64,000 nt of DNA from Achatina immaculata (taxonomy: Eukaryota > Mollusca > Gastropoda > Stylommatophora > Achatinidae), in assembly GCA_009760885.1 (NCBI GenBank), contig CM019692.1, positions 51,706,355-51,770,354 on the forward strand. The letters are read 5' to 3'. How positions within the stretch are numbered: the first letter of the stretch is position 1; every line of letters starts with the position of its first letter. A program made the translations under genes and the position numbers. The notes beneath the pieces are model-generated. The model ran no database searches and was not told the DNA's origin. It was given only the letters and a program-made list of their open reading frames with translations. Shown one piece after another: positions 60,701 through 64,000 of this stretch.

Positions 60701-61079
60701 GAATAGAAGATGAGCACTTGCAAAAGAAGAAAACAAGAAATGAGCAGAAGATTAAAATGTTGGACAAGCTTGACAACATGACTTACATCAAACCTGATTT
60801 AAATAAAAGGGCAGAAGGTTGTGGTAAGCCATCATCTCCCATAGCAACAATCAGTAAAAAACCTGAAGAAGGATTTCAAAGCTAGAAAAAGATATACCTT
60901 TCACATCCGATGGCTTCAGATCTTCAAAATGTTCTCCATTCCACAAGGCCAGCACCAGGGAATTATCACTCGGAGACCTGATCTGGTAAACCATGTTGAC
61001 AACCAAGCCCTGCTGCTTTCCTCTGCCTGTTATGACGCACTTGTCCTCTGACAGGTGATCAAGATTAAATGCTTCTGGC
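21302..61079 (-). CDS. SENP6/7: SENP6/SENP7-type SUMO protease, 22 exons, 5' end missing
   Basis: The protein is a Ulp1-fold cysteine protease that removes SUMO, in SENP6/7 mainly from poly-SUMO chains in the nucleus. I joined 22 exons by GT-AG borders; all phases and lengths fit (3,367 coding bases, 1,121 residues). Order: variable N-terminus, zinc-ribbon-like C-x2-C-x9-C-x2-C (~211-227), Arg/Gly-rich stretch (~295-320), basic region, SUMO-interaction-like [12 protein letters not shown] (~375), acidic run, a conserved SENP6/7 pre-catalytic segment, and the protease from about residue 690. The catalytic His is in HSHWYLAV (~805), Asp in MFDSLAGPS (~893), Gln in PKVPQQ and Cys in [10 protein letters not shown] (~944). 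A Ser/acidic tail follows. [16 protein letters not shown] and QYVESFF are family signatures. Human SENP6 is about 1,110 residues. The first exon found begins in phase and needs an upstream exon. SENP6 and SENP7 cannot be separated here. Confidence 0.92.
22000..22142 (-). mobile_element. tRNA-derived SINE (family gamma), decayed
   Basis: On the minus strand it has an A-box-like tagctatggtggtta and a B-box-like ggtttgattcc, ~45 bases apart, followed by a body of unknown origin. A related head is at 63850-64000. Confidence 0.5.
22215..22640 (-). mobile_element. Decayed RTE-like LINE 3' end
   Basis: Broken minus-strand reading gives RT-tail text ([24 protein letters not shown]) and a terminal (GAT)n run (catcatcatc on the plus strand). 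It lies in the last intron. Confidence 0.55.
23102..23249 (-). CDS. SENP6/7: SENP exon 21: catalytic Cys
   Basis: Acceptor gttgtag, donor gttggt. Encodes [23 protein letters not shown] and [12 protein letters not shown]. The Cys of SDCG is the nucleophile and the Gln of PQQ helps form the oxyanion hole. Confidence 0.95.
23948..24016 (-). CDS. SENP6/7: SENP exon 20: catalytic Asp
   Basis: 69 bases, acceptor tttcaccag, donor gtgagta. Encodes [19 protein letters not shown]; the Asp of FDS is the third catalytic residue. The codons split at both edges complete correctly. Confidence 0.95.
24130..24412 (-). mobile_element. tRNA-derived SINE (family beta)
   Basis: Minus-strand head ggttagctgagtggttagg (A box) and ggttcagtccc (B box). 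The body ends in ttttacctttac. The same element is at 45538-45818 (plus). Confidence 0.8.
25588..25664 (-). CDS. SENP6/7: SENP exon 19
   Basis: 77 bases; acceptor ttgttcag, donor gtgagt. Encodes part of the loop between the His and Asp blocks ([19 protein letters not shown]). Phase 0 in, phase 2 out. Confidence 0.88.
26039..26172. repeat. Two long G runs
   Basis: G x23 at 26039-26061 and G x15 at 26158-26172 after a (GA)n stretch. Both could form quadruplexes and are error-prone to sequence. Confidence 0.9.
26383..26483 (-). mobile_element. SINE fragment (alpha-like)
   Basis: The minus strand reads gtgcctgagtagcaaagc and then ctttgaatccag, spaced as A and B boxes, with an alpha-like body (aaatggggtacctgaca). 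Decayed. Confidence 0.5.
27082..27132 (-). CDS. SENP6/7: SENP exon 18 (51 bases)
   Basis: Acceptor atttag, donor gtaagta. Encodes 17 residues ([17 protein letters not shown]) in phase 0 at both ends, so it could be skipped without breaking the frame. It is part of the acidic loop between catalytic His and Asp. Confidence 0.85.
27205..27600 (-). mobile_element. LINE family C 3' end, best copy
   Basis: The minus strand encodes in order [55 protein letters not shown] and [11 protein letters not shown] with few breaks. The tail is (ATGA)n. It is the reference for the other family C copies. Confidence 0.75.
27890..28645 (+). mobile_element. LINE family A, split by a nested family B LINE
   Basis: The outer halves (~27890-28239 and ~28505-28645) encode an RT tail ([20 protein letters not shown]) and its 3' UTR ending cacttgattga. 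They match the uninterrupted copy at 379-616. The middle is the family B insert. Confidence 0.75.
28240..28504 (+). mobile_element. LINE family B 3' fragment nested in LINE A
   Basis: Starts at ttattgaggaaagac and ends in gttcagagagagagaga. It encodes [31 protein letters not shown] and [11 protein letters not shown]. agagacag on both sides is a likely target duplication; its length is blurred by the GA-rich site. Confidence 0.8.
29197..29314 (-). CDS. SENP6/7: SENP exon 17: catalytic His
   Basis: 118 bases; acceptor tacacacag, donor gtaaga. Encodes [13 protein letters not shown], with the His before Trp as the catalytic residue, then a Ser/Asp-rich loop ([13 protein letters not shown]). The first base completes the His codon of the previous exon. 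Confidence 0.95.
29490..31290 (+). mobile_element. Mosaic LINE: RTE-like / I-Nimb / RTE-like
   Basis: 29490-~30400 is an RTE-like RT ([48 protein letters not shown]-type [12 protein letters not shown]). At about 30401 it changes, within aatgacctgg, to sequence matching the I/Nimb LINE at 31628-36116 ([12 protein letters not shown] to WKEADYT, ~30401-31205). It then returns to an RTE-like end ([19 protein letters not shown]) with a (GAT)n run. The I/Nimb part has neither its own 5' end nor its (GAA)n tail. Confidence 0.7.
31662..34133 (-). CDS. LINE reverse transcriptase / RNase H
   Basis: 823 codons. RT blocks: [13 protein letters not shown] (~54), [33 protein letters not shown] and the active site YADDVV (~275). 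RNase H: VYTDGSA (~570), [20 protein letters not shown] and [18 protein letters not shown]. The end carries a Cys/His cluster ([17 protein letters not shown]). The ATG at 34133 is internal to the original ORF, and one surplus T in a T run separates it from the endonuclease frame. Confidence 0.92.
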   Translation of the reverse strand: MFAQDCNIDIHPEKERTVRIEPQKEEEQVRKVEVMGAPITRSELDLAVSKLKLRKSPGPDGVSNEMIKNLGMAAMGKLLDIFNMCWSTGKLPQIWKEASMVPLLKPGKNSDTASSYRPISLTSCLCKTMERIIDLRLKWYLESENLLVPQQAGFRQYYSTEDQVTYLSQEIEDAFQEKNLVLAAWIDLKKAFDKVWKKGLLWKLRNCNVNGRLYNWIKSYLHNRRARVVMDGHKSQKVLLRHGVPQGGVLSPTLFLVFINDLVKELPYGIKAALYADDVVMWCTDEYATVATQRLQRAADILTSWTNKWCVSINTEKSSTTLFTLSSKQKAGKIFVNEIPLRMDNQPTYLGVTLDSKLTWKQHINSAEAKARKKLAILRKLSGTTWGASERILKIVYQQSVLPHLEYGSTSWCTASNTTLHNLDKVQNQSIRIITGAMRSTPIVEMQKIVGVQALKERRDTKVMTMGEKFLSSVSHPLKERFNNLALGRLKRSSFIHQAKRMRKLIPDLPTVVTPLSSVPEHTPWKEADYTQITIQTEVKGVQNGEMQSSLVRSTATLSVLDDKYPCDTWIRVYTDGSAHNAIKNGGAGAYIEYPNNTIDKISIPTGKYCNNFDAEVRAIIAAVEKLSDSRIDTCPVVILTDARSVLEALQCNKLPDLKDALSKIGLQHGVTLQWIPSHCGIPGNEKADHLAKEGTEMEQPDIPVTYNQKKSMIKTYRKPQTPPHDDYHMLNRKEQVTIFRLRTGHSRLRSHMYTKFKVGTTNLCTCAQVPQTVEHILQNCINYETLRNNYWPSETTKEDKLYGSIHELQKTVKFIQETGLQI
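34108..35514 (-). CDS. LINE AP-type endonuclease domain
   Basis: 468 codons to the frame break. Nuclease motifs in order: [17 protein letters not shown] (catalytic Glu), [14 protein letters not shown] and [12 protein letters not shown] (catalytic Asp-His). The frame is open upstream of the ATG ([16 protein letters not shown]), so the true start may lie earlier. The C-terminal half links to the RT frame, overlapping it by 26 bases. Confidence 0.9.
   Translation of the reverse strand: MSISTVFKHGARPLKTNQAGAVPGPLPRKGPPNATGGPLSSSCGVRRHESRATGQKIQQKKTAKKQERKIMQWNAEGVSSVRDGYSKKVELENILFAEQVSICCIQETHLTKDAAFKIRGYQCFRSDRQDRRKGGVLTLVKNNISACQVGVYMEGAEYQMIHLKSSNTDFHLLNYYCPNDRPLALGTIPHKERLMVCGDFNSHSQSWGYDHIDKRGEEVESWQDDNGLLLINQPMDAPTFYSRAWHTKSTPDLAFHSPDLKWNITREVGKQLGGSDHRPVFLTIENELLNTSNPLPRWNYKKANWTMYRHRTGILVGQLSIEGKDINSIVKEFNACILQAARETIPRGARRDYKPYWSSELGKLHDDVEAARKQAENRPCQEHHNNYQHSKAKFQRAKLQARRESWREKTESLNFEKDGRKLWKLIKQLNDESTGRSTKITLIEDGKTLTGKQVADHFCSHVCTGLQH
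36240..36372. repeat. ~63-bp tandem duplication
   Basis: Two copies of a unit holding cacttggaac-gtatgcagc, cacagtt-ttccttga and tgcttatgtgct. Confidence 0.85.
36690..36782 (-). CDS. SENP6/7: SENP exon 16
   Basis: 93 bases; acceptor ctcttggaag, donor gtaagtt. Encodes [16 protein letters not shown] and [11 protein letters not shown], the strand leading into the catalytic His. Confidence 0.95.
37490..37612. repeat. Short AT-rich tandem repeats
   Basis: Four to five diverged units of about 30 bases around gaaatattttatggtaa and ggagaatggtgat. Confidence 0.7.
37639..37767 (-). CDS. SENP6/7: SENP exon 15
   Basis: 129 bases; acceptor atttttcag, donor gtaatg. Encodes [20 protein letters not shown] and [12 protein letters not shown], a hallmark SENP6/7 block. 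Both split codons complete correctly. Confidence 0.95.
37851..38500 (+). mobile_element. ORF-less derivative of the I/Nimb LINE (leader + 3' tail), 13-bp TSD
   Basis: A 624-base element (37864-38487) between exact atacacattgtta copies (37851-37863, 38488-38500). It matches the first ~600 bases of the full-length LINE, from cccctgggaacaac to cgctaat just before the ATG. It then passes through ~9 unmatched bases directly to gcgaac(GAA)n. All coding sequence is absent. It lies in the intron between SENP exons 14 and 15, opposite to the gene, and forms an inverted repeat with the LINE leader at 35515-36116. Confidence 0.9.
38750..39000 (-). mobile_element. tRNA-derived SINE alpha, best copy
   Basis: The minus strand reads gacgaagtggttagtgc (A box) and gggggttcgaatccgg (intact B box), then ggcaccccagtcacccagc. 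It ends in ggttacctttac. Confidence 0.85.
39866..39982 (-). CDS. SENP6/7: SENP exon 14: start of protease domain
   Basis: 117 bases; acceptor tttccccag, donor gtgagt. Encodes [20 protein letters not shown] and [14 protein letters not shown], the SUMO-binding entry of the SENP6/7 catalytic domain. Confidence 0.95.
40687..40821 (-). CDS. SENP6/7: SENP exon 13
   Basis: 135 bases; acceptor caaaatag, donor gtaagt. A Pro/Ser/Asp-rich linker ([19 protein letters not shown]) ahead of the protease domain. Phase fits both neighbours. Confidence 0.88.
40909..41915. mobile_element. LINE inserted in a SINE
   Basis: Minus-strand SINE alpha pieces at 40909-40975 and 41760-41915 flank a plus-strand LINE 3' part at ~40980-41750. 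The LINE encodes [45 protein letters not shown] and YRSETWS, with later breaks, and ends gaaaaagaagaaga. cataac on both sides may be the target duplication, but it is short. Confidence 0.65.
42060..42440 (-). other. Possible decayed LINE fragment
   Basis: A minus-strand frame ([17 protein letters not shown]) looks like eroded retroelement coding sequence. It matches nothing else in the window well enough to name. Confidence 0.25.
43086..43308 (-). CDS. SENP6/7: SENP exon 12
   Basis: 223 bases; acceptor ctatttcag, donor gtgaag. Encodes [11 protein letters not shown], then an acidic helix-like region ([15 protein letters not shown]). It corresponds to the conserved segment before the SENP6/7 protease domain. 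Confidence 0.88.
43430..43538. repeat. 55-bp tandem duplication
   Basis: Two units of ataacaaatgtatggaata followed by gatactaagtgtagtatt, one mismatch apart. Confidence 0.9.
43968..44140 (+). mobile_element. SINE alpha, head missing
   Basis: Body only: gaaatgggtacccgact to gcatgacagctttacc. The tRNA-like part is absent, as expected for a 5'-truncated copy. Confidence 0.75.
44469..44517 (+). mobile_element. 24-bp LINE insertion with TSD
   Basis: gtgtcagatgatc at 44469-44481 and again at 44505-44517 enclose only gtgcgaacgaagaagaagaa (44482-44504/5), which equals the last bases of the I/Nimb LINE. It is the shortest copy here. Confidence 0.85.
44649..44834 (-). CDS. SENP6/7: SENP exon 11
   Basis: 186 bases; acceptor tttctacag, donor gtaatg. 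Encodes [31 protein letters not shown] and DEYFDPSST, a folded-looking pre-catalytic segment. Confidence 0.9.
45105..45327 (-). CDS. SENP6/7: SENP exon 10
   Basis: 223 bases; acceptor gatttcttag, donor gtgagt. A Glu/Asp run ([20 protein letters not shown]) precedes [13 protein letters not shown], which corresponds to a conserved SENP6 segment (CRSIRVG in the human protein, from memory). The acidic run reads as a ctt/cat repeat on the plus strand. Confidence 0.92.
45538..45818 (+). mobile_element. tRNA-derived SINE (family beta)
   Basis: Head gttagttggtggttagg and gggttcaagtcccaac, body as in the 24.1-kb copy, tail ttttacctttac. Confidence 0.85.
46195..46298 (+). mobile_element. Decayed SINE fragment cut by a TTAA MITE
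   Basis: Shows a weak B-box-like gggtcatattccca and the SINE body phrase gtaaaaatgggta, ending exactly at the TTAA where the MITE starts. Confidence 0.45.
46299..46976. mobile_element. TTAA-flanked MITE (piggyBac type), copy 1
   Basis: 670 bases between TTAA (46299-46302) and TTAA (46973-46976), with short terminal inverted repeats starting ctctt. Shares aaaacccggt, gattgtaaac and tagt-cgcatg blocks near its left end and acatatca-acccgc near its right end with 56917-57367. No transposase. Confidence 0.8.
47274..47653 (+). mobile_element. LINE family B 3' fragment with TSD
   Basis: Insert 47286-47641, from acgaagaattagaaaa to the (GA)n tail, between exact actattcgcact copies (47274-47285, 47642-47653). 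It ends 46 bases from SENP exon 9, in the downstream intron and antisense to the gene. Confidence 0.85.
47699..47874 (-). CDS. SENP6/7: SENP exon 9: SUMO-interaction-like motif
   Basis: 176 bases; acceptor ctataaaag, donor gtataa. Starts with [12 protein letters not shown], a hydrophobic core followed by Ser and acidic residues as in SUMO-interaction motifs. A Ser/Pro linker and [12 protein letters not shown] follow. Confidence 0.9.
48098..48751. mobile_element. MITE with ~75-bp TIRs around a minisatellite
   Basis: The left end 48098-48176 and right end ~48675-48751 are inverted copies (gggtgRgtgaaaagtcc, ctacacctgttgttat, atgct-t-tttatgaat). Between them lie eight 56-bp units. No ORF of note. 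The target duplication is not clear. Confidence 0.8.
48187..48640. repeat. 56-bp minisatellite, 8 units
   Basis: Unit blocks: gagtctgaaacaaagct, aaaattcattgaatgtatgc and tcttttcctcttag. Some units lack two to three bases. It fills the MITE interior. Confidence 0.9.
48785..49380 (-). mobile_element. Two LINE 3' fragments end to end
   Basis: 48785-~49160 encodes on the minus strand [19 protein letters not shown] and ends in a (GAT)n tail. 49165-49380 is family C with its catttgc end and (TGAC)n tail. Both are full of stops. Confidence 0.65.
49616..49771 (-). CDS. SENP6/7: SENP exon 8: basic region
   Basis: 156 bases; acceptor ttctctcag, donor gtaaga. Acidic/Ser start, then [19 protein letters not shown], a likely nuclear localisation signal. 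Confidence 0.88.
50014..50374 (-). CDS. SENP6/7: SENP exon 7: zinc-ribbon-like and Arg/Gly-rich
   Basis: 361 bases; acceptor tctgtcatcag, donor gtaagg. Starts [15 protein letters not shown], then [19 protein letters not shown]-x2-C-x9-C-x2-C. It ends with [19 protein letters not shown]. The combination suggests nucleic-acid or protein binding. It is joined to exons 6 and 8 by phase only, so the join is inference. Confidence 0.85.
50667..51858 (+). mobile_element. Mariner-family element, near full length, decayed
   Basis: 1,192 bases with 34-base terminal inverted repeats (50667-50700 and 51825-51858) sharing gaaagttattggcccaacc and starting tatgagg, so the TA site is at the edge. Broken transposase: [15 protein letters not shown] and [20 protein letters not shown], then [18 protein letters not shown] (first catalytic Asp region) and later fragments. 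Many stops. Confidence 0.85.
52500..52720 (-). mobile_element. LINE 3' fragment
   Basis: Minus strand reads [14 protein letters not shown] and [10 protein letters not shown], typical of LINE C-termini; short and broken. Confidence 0.5.
52762..52835 (-). CDS. SENP6/7: SENP exon 6
   Basis: 74 bases; acceptor gttgcttcag, donor gtaatt. Encodes [20 protein letters not shown]. The phase joins it to exons 5 and 7. Confidence 0.85.
53378..53433 (-). CDS. SENP6/7: SENP exon 5 (56 bases)
   Basis: Acceptor gtcttgcag, donor gtaagt. Encodes [18 protein letters not shown]; both split codons complete. Confidence 0.82.
53525..53707 (-). repeat. Dispersed repeat family delta
   Basis: Reverse complement of most of 19902-20150, with gctaaagaagcattgcac and ctgaaaaaaatagctgcc. 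In an intron. Confidence 0.6.
54010..55492 (+). mobile_element. piggyBac element, internally deleted
   Basis: 1,475 bases (54014-55488) between TTAA sites (54010-54013, 55489-55492), with a perfect 14-base inverted repeat, cactttgttgacca. A near copy, cgttgttgaccgaaa, sits ~45 bases inside the left end. The transposase remnant (54792-55103) has [31 protein letters not shown] and [11 protein letters not shown], then jumps to the Cys-rich C-terminus ([10 protein letters not shown]). The main catalytic region is lost. Confidence 0.85.
55787..55861 (-). CDS. SENP6/7: SENP exon 4
   Basis: 75 bases; acceptor tttcttgcag, donor gtatgt. Encodes [20 protein letters not shown]. Polar linker. Confidence 0.82.
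55981..56901 (+). mobile_element. LINE family B, longest copy, with TSD
   Basis: Insert 55993-56889 between exact aaaggacaccac copies (55981-55992, 56890-56901). One open frame covers [15 protein letters not shown] (RT active site FADD), [28 protein letters not shown] and [20 protein letters not shown]. The (GA)n run directly meets the duplication, so it is the element's own tail. 5'-truncated; in the intron upstream of exon 4. Confidence 0.88.
56917..57367. mobile_element. TTAA-flanked MITE (piggyBac type), copy 2
   Basis: 443 bases between TTAA 56917-56920 and 57364-57367; inverted ends ctcttcccatgc / gcatggaaagag. Related to 46299-46976 at both ends but not in the middle. Confidence 0.82.
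58451..58561 (-). CDS. SENP6/7: SENP exon 3
   Basis: 111 bases; acceptor ttattctcag, donor gtaaatg. Encodes [20 protein letters not shown] within a polar region. Confidence 0.82.
59637..60040. repeat. 30-bp minisatellite, about 13 units
   Basis: Unit: ggctacaaaggagctccata plus gctcttctca. It divides by three, so both strands give ORFs of 136-164 codons with 10-residue repeats ([20 protein letters not shown]). Located in a SENP intron; no sign of real coding use. Confidence 0.92.
60255..60366 (-). CDS. SENP6/7: SENP exon 2
   Basis: 112 bases; acceptor tttgttag, donor gtatatg. Gln/Gly-rich ([17 protein letters not shown]). Confidence 0.82.
60898..61079 (-). CDS. SENP6/7: SENP first exon found in this window
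   Basis: 182 bases; acceptor attatatcag, donor gtatatc. Encodes [36 protein letters not shown] and [13 protein letters not shown], which looks folded. The leading base completes a codon from an exon upstream of 61079 that I could not find. Confidence 0.85.
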
Positions 61080-61599
61080 CTGATATAATGAAATATTTTT
61101 CATTACTTAACATTATCAGTGTTGTTGTTTTTATTGCTAATACAAAAAAAGTGTCAGAGGTATCATTATCATGTTTCAATTGAGTTTACAGAGTAAGACA
61201 TGGCTAACTGCCATAACCATCCTATGAAGAACAGATCTTGTTCTTGTTCTGAATATGATGGAGACTGTGGAAATTAATCTTTTGTTCAGGGATTATGATG
61301 ATGTTTCTGTTAATAGACATGACAACAGGACTTCATTGCTTTCTTCATTCCCAGATATGTACATAAGAATACGGGAATATGCCCTTCAAGTTCAGCTACA
61401 ATGCTGGAATATCTTATCAAGCTTCCCTCCAATAAGAATCACATCAGCCCCTCCCTCATTTCCCAGCCTGTTATAGTGCAGATGATTTTCATGCAGCACA
61501 TCATGAAGGAAGGTAGGATCTTGCCTGACTATGGTTCGCTGGTCCTGGGCCTCAAGTAGATGTCTTTAGAAAGATGGCTCTAAACCTCACCCGCTTAAT

Positions 61600-61800
61600 A
61601 AAGCCTGAGAGACATATGTGGAATTTACATGGAAAGTTAGTGAAATAATACTTGAAAATATATATCAACAAGTACTGGATCCTGAACATGGCTTGAGAGC
61701 TTGGAGTACAATGTGGAAAATTATGTTACAGAATTTAGACAAGATACAAGATCAGGCACTGAGAGCTATTACATGCATGCAGGAAACTCTCTGCTATAGA
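61600..61800 (+). mobile_element. Decayed I/Nimb-type LINE fragment
   Basis: Encodes TWKVSEIILENIYQQVLDPE and LQNLDKIQDQALRAIT, alignable to the post-RT region of the 31.6-36.1-kb LINE. Confidence 0.65.
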
Positions 61801-62066
61801 GAGCATAACAACTACGCAATTCTCATCAGATGCAGTACCCCCCACCCCCCCAGATAAACAATAATCCAATACTCCAACAAGGGGCAGGGTGGGGGTCTCA
61901 GCTTTACAACTTAAAGCAGAAAAAAAGGGAAAAAAATTTGGGGCTACATAAGATGAAAAAAAAAAAAAAGAAGACCCCTTATTGATGGGCTACGCCCCAG
62001 ATAGGGATAAAGAATGTGAGGAGGAGGAGGGGAGGAGATGGAGAGAAAAAAAAACACACAAAAGAG

Positions 62067-62270
62067 ATTTAAAAGTGATGATACACTTCTTAATAAAGAG
62101 ATTTAAAAGTGATGATACACTTCTTAATAAACAGATTTAAAAGTGATGATACACTTCTTAATAAACAGATTTAAAAGTGATGATACACTTCTTAATAAAC
62201 AGATTTAAAAGTGATGATACACTTCTTATTAAAGAGATTTAAAAGTGATGATACACTTCTTAATAAATAA
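62067..62270. repeat. 34-bp tandem repeat, 6 units
   Basis: atttaaaagtgatgatacac recurs every 34 bases from 62067 to 62237 almost without change, so the array is recent. Confidence 0.95.
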
Positions 62271-63207
62271 TCTTTTTTTTTTTAAAACACTCATTCTTAA
62301 TATTAAAATTTGGCCTAACATAAAAATCTGTATTATCTGCAATAAATTATATGAACTCAAAGTACTATTTTTTAACATACAATATTTTCAACATAATAAA
62401 GGCTTTTCATGAATGAACCACCACTGGCTGTGCCTGACCCTATTGCAAACCCTACAGACCACACCTCTTGAAAACATTTAAATGTTAAACATGGCAGGAA
62501 TAAGCTTTTCTATGGTAGCAAAACAATGATATTTCAACTTTCTGCAGCTTCACACACATGGCCATGTGTATTTGTTGACACGTTTCTAAACATATAAACA
62601 CCCCCAAGAAGACAAAGACAAAGACATGTACAAAGAGTTCATGAAGTCACAAGCAATTCTGGACATAGACAGAGTGGACAGAAGTATTTTTTTTTTTAAT
62701 GAAGGTGTCAGAGTTGGACAGAATCTGGTGCTGCCCTGCAAGACGCCACAGGGCTTAATGGGCAGTGACATTAGCCAATCATCAACCAAGGACATGGATA
62801 AATTTAAAACAAAAGTAGGAATGGTTTTAGTAATTGAGTGCTCAGCTGTAGCATTTTTGTTCACGCCTGAATCATACAAAAACAGTATGAAGAAACAGAA
62901 AAGTAGTGAAAATATAAAGTCACATGTATATGACAACAAATTTTTTTTTAAAAATGAATTGAAGGGAGGGGGGAAGTGAAAGGAGCCCTTAGCTGTGATA
63001 TGGGTGCCTGTGTCTAAGAGTGCATGAAATACTCTGAATGTTTAAATAAAGATGTGTGTTCTGCATATTTGTATTTAGTTTTTTCTTTTCTTTACTTAAA
63101 CCTCAAACTATCTGTGAGAAGAAAAATACAGGCATCACAGAGTTGAAGACTTCACTGCATCACTACATGATGCCAAGCAATAAACTACTGTGAATGAGGA
63201 AAAATTC

Positions 63208-63313
63208 TGTATCAGTTTCATACATGAATTACAAAAAAACAGTGAAATTTGTCCAAGAGACAGGACTGCAGATATAGACAGACAATGCGAACGAAGAAGT
63301 GTATCAGTTTCAT
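63208..63313 (+). mobile_element. 78-bp I/Nimb-type LINE insertion with 14-bp TSD
   Basis: Insert 63222-63299 equals the last bases of the full-length LINE (acaggactgcagatatagac, tgcgaacgaagaag) between exact tgtatcagtttcat copies (63208-63221, 63300-63313). Confidence 0.9.
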
Positions 63314-63839
63314 GTAGAATAACTAAAAGATACCTGGTCTACATGTTGGCAGATAAATCAGCAACACAGAACAGTGAGGTCTGGACAATGTTTTCAAGAA
63401 AGTTTTATGGTTTGTGAGCAAAATTTTCAACTCTCGTAAAAAATATATGTTCAAAAAGTATTTTGTGCACTAAATATGCTTTGTAATGTCGAATATGAAG
63501 TTCTCATAACAACAAAAAAAATCTAAAATTGAACGAAATCAGGAAAACAAACTCATATAGAGCTATATTTCTTTGGCACTACTAAAGCACAGGGTAGCAT
63601 CAAGAAACTGAAAAATAAAAGTCCCACTTTTGCACGGTAGATAAAATATAAAATTTTGTGCACATCATGAATTTTTTGGGGCTTGTGTGCATAACCACGT
63701 AGCTCAAAGGAAACTATGGGTCTGGGCATTCAATGAATACCAGGTAACATACATATATCACCTGCTCACAACTGCAACTCCAAAATCATGGCATCTTTGG
63801 TACTTTTAAAATATTTCTCTCAATATATTTTTACAACTG

Positions 63840-64000
63840 ACAGGCTGGTGCTAGATGCATGAAAGATTGGAAAATTATCTGCCTGAAGAACCAATAGTAA
63901 CCGATATGTCTAGAGTTCAATCCCACCGCTGGATGCTTGGAAATCTGCTTCATCAAATACTGCTCCTGCATACCTTTCTCCAATATGTCTTAATAGCATG
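63840..64000 (+). mobile_element. Possible SINE fragment (gamma-like)
   Basis: A B-box-like gagttcaatccca and the phrase tgtcttaatagcatg resemble SINE parts; cut by the window end. Confidence 0.35.

Noticed and set aside
61255..64000. Upstream exons of the SENP gene
   Set aside because: No minus-strand segment with good splice sites, correct phase and SENP-like content could be found here.

Overview
This window is animal nuclear DNA. It is AT-rich, has long introns with GT-AG borders, and carries many LINE, SINE and DNA-transposon copies and minisatellites. No bacterial-type operon is visible. An I/Nimb-type LINE with RNase H, several RTE-like LINEs, tRNA-headed SINEs and an 18S rRNA fragment of invertebrate type suggest a lophotrochozoan, most likely a mollusc. 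That placement is inference.

Two host genes can be supported. The first (3879-7288, +) is an intronless-looking Ser/Thr-rich protein of roughly 1,150 residues. It has five spaced copies of a W-x-(I/V)-(I/V)-G motif, and its reading frame changes twice. I do not recognise it. The second (21302-61079, -) fills two thirds of the window. It is a SENP6/SENP7-type SUMO protease, rebuilt here as 22 exons joined in phase (3,367 coding bases, 1,121 residues plus stop). The 5' exons lie beyond 61079 and probably outside the window. The His, Asp and Cys of the catalytic triad lie in separate exons. The N-terminal part has a zinc-ribbon-like C-x2-C-x9-C-x2-C, an Arg/Gly-rich stretch and a SUMO-interaction-like motif.

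Layout: 1-3.1 kb nested LINE fragments and unassigned DNA; 3.1-3.35 kb SINE; 3.8-7.6 kb the W-motif gene; 7.6-14.6 kb minisatellites, a foldback and LINE ends; 14.6-16.4 kb a retro-inserted chimera that begins with pre-rRNA 5' spacer and the first ~117 bases of 18S rRNA; 16.4-20.9 kb intergenic DNA with a core-deleted mariner; 20.9-61.1 kb the SENP gene, whose introns hold a complete 4.49-kb LINE, its 5'-leader-only derivative, mariner and piggyBac elements, TTAA MITEs, SINEs and minisatellites; 61.1-64 kb more LINE debris and satellites.

The main unexpected result concerns one 3' end, a few bases such as gcgaac followed by (GAA)n. It closes a full-length LINE, two 5'-truncated copies, a copy reduced to 24 bp, a 624-bp copy with no ORF, and (in a similar form) the 18S chimera. 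Each is flanked by an 11-14 bp target-site duplication. The LINE machinery therefore seems to need little more than this tail, and may have mobilised an rRNA-promoter transcript.
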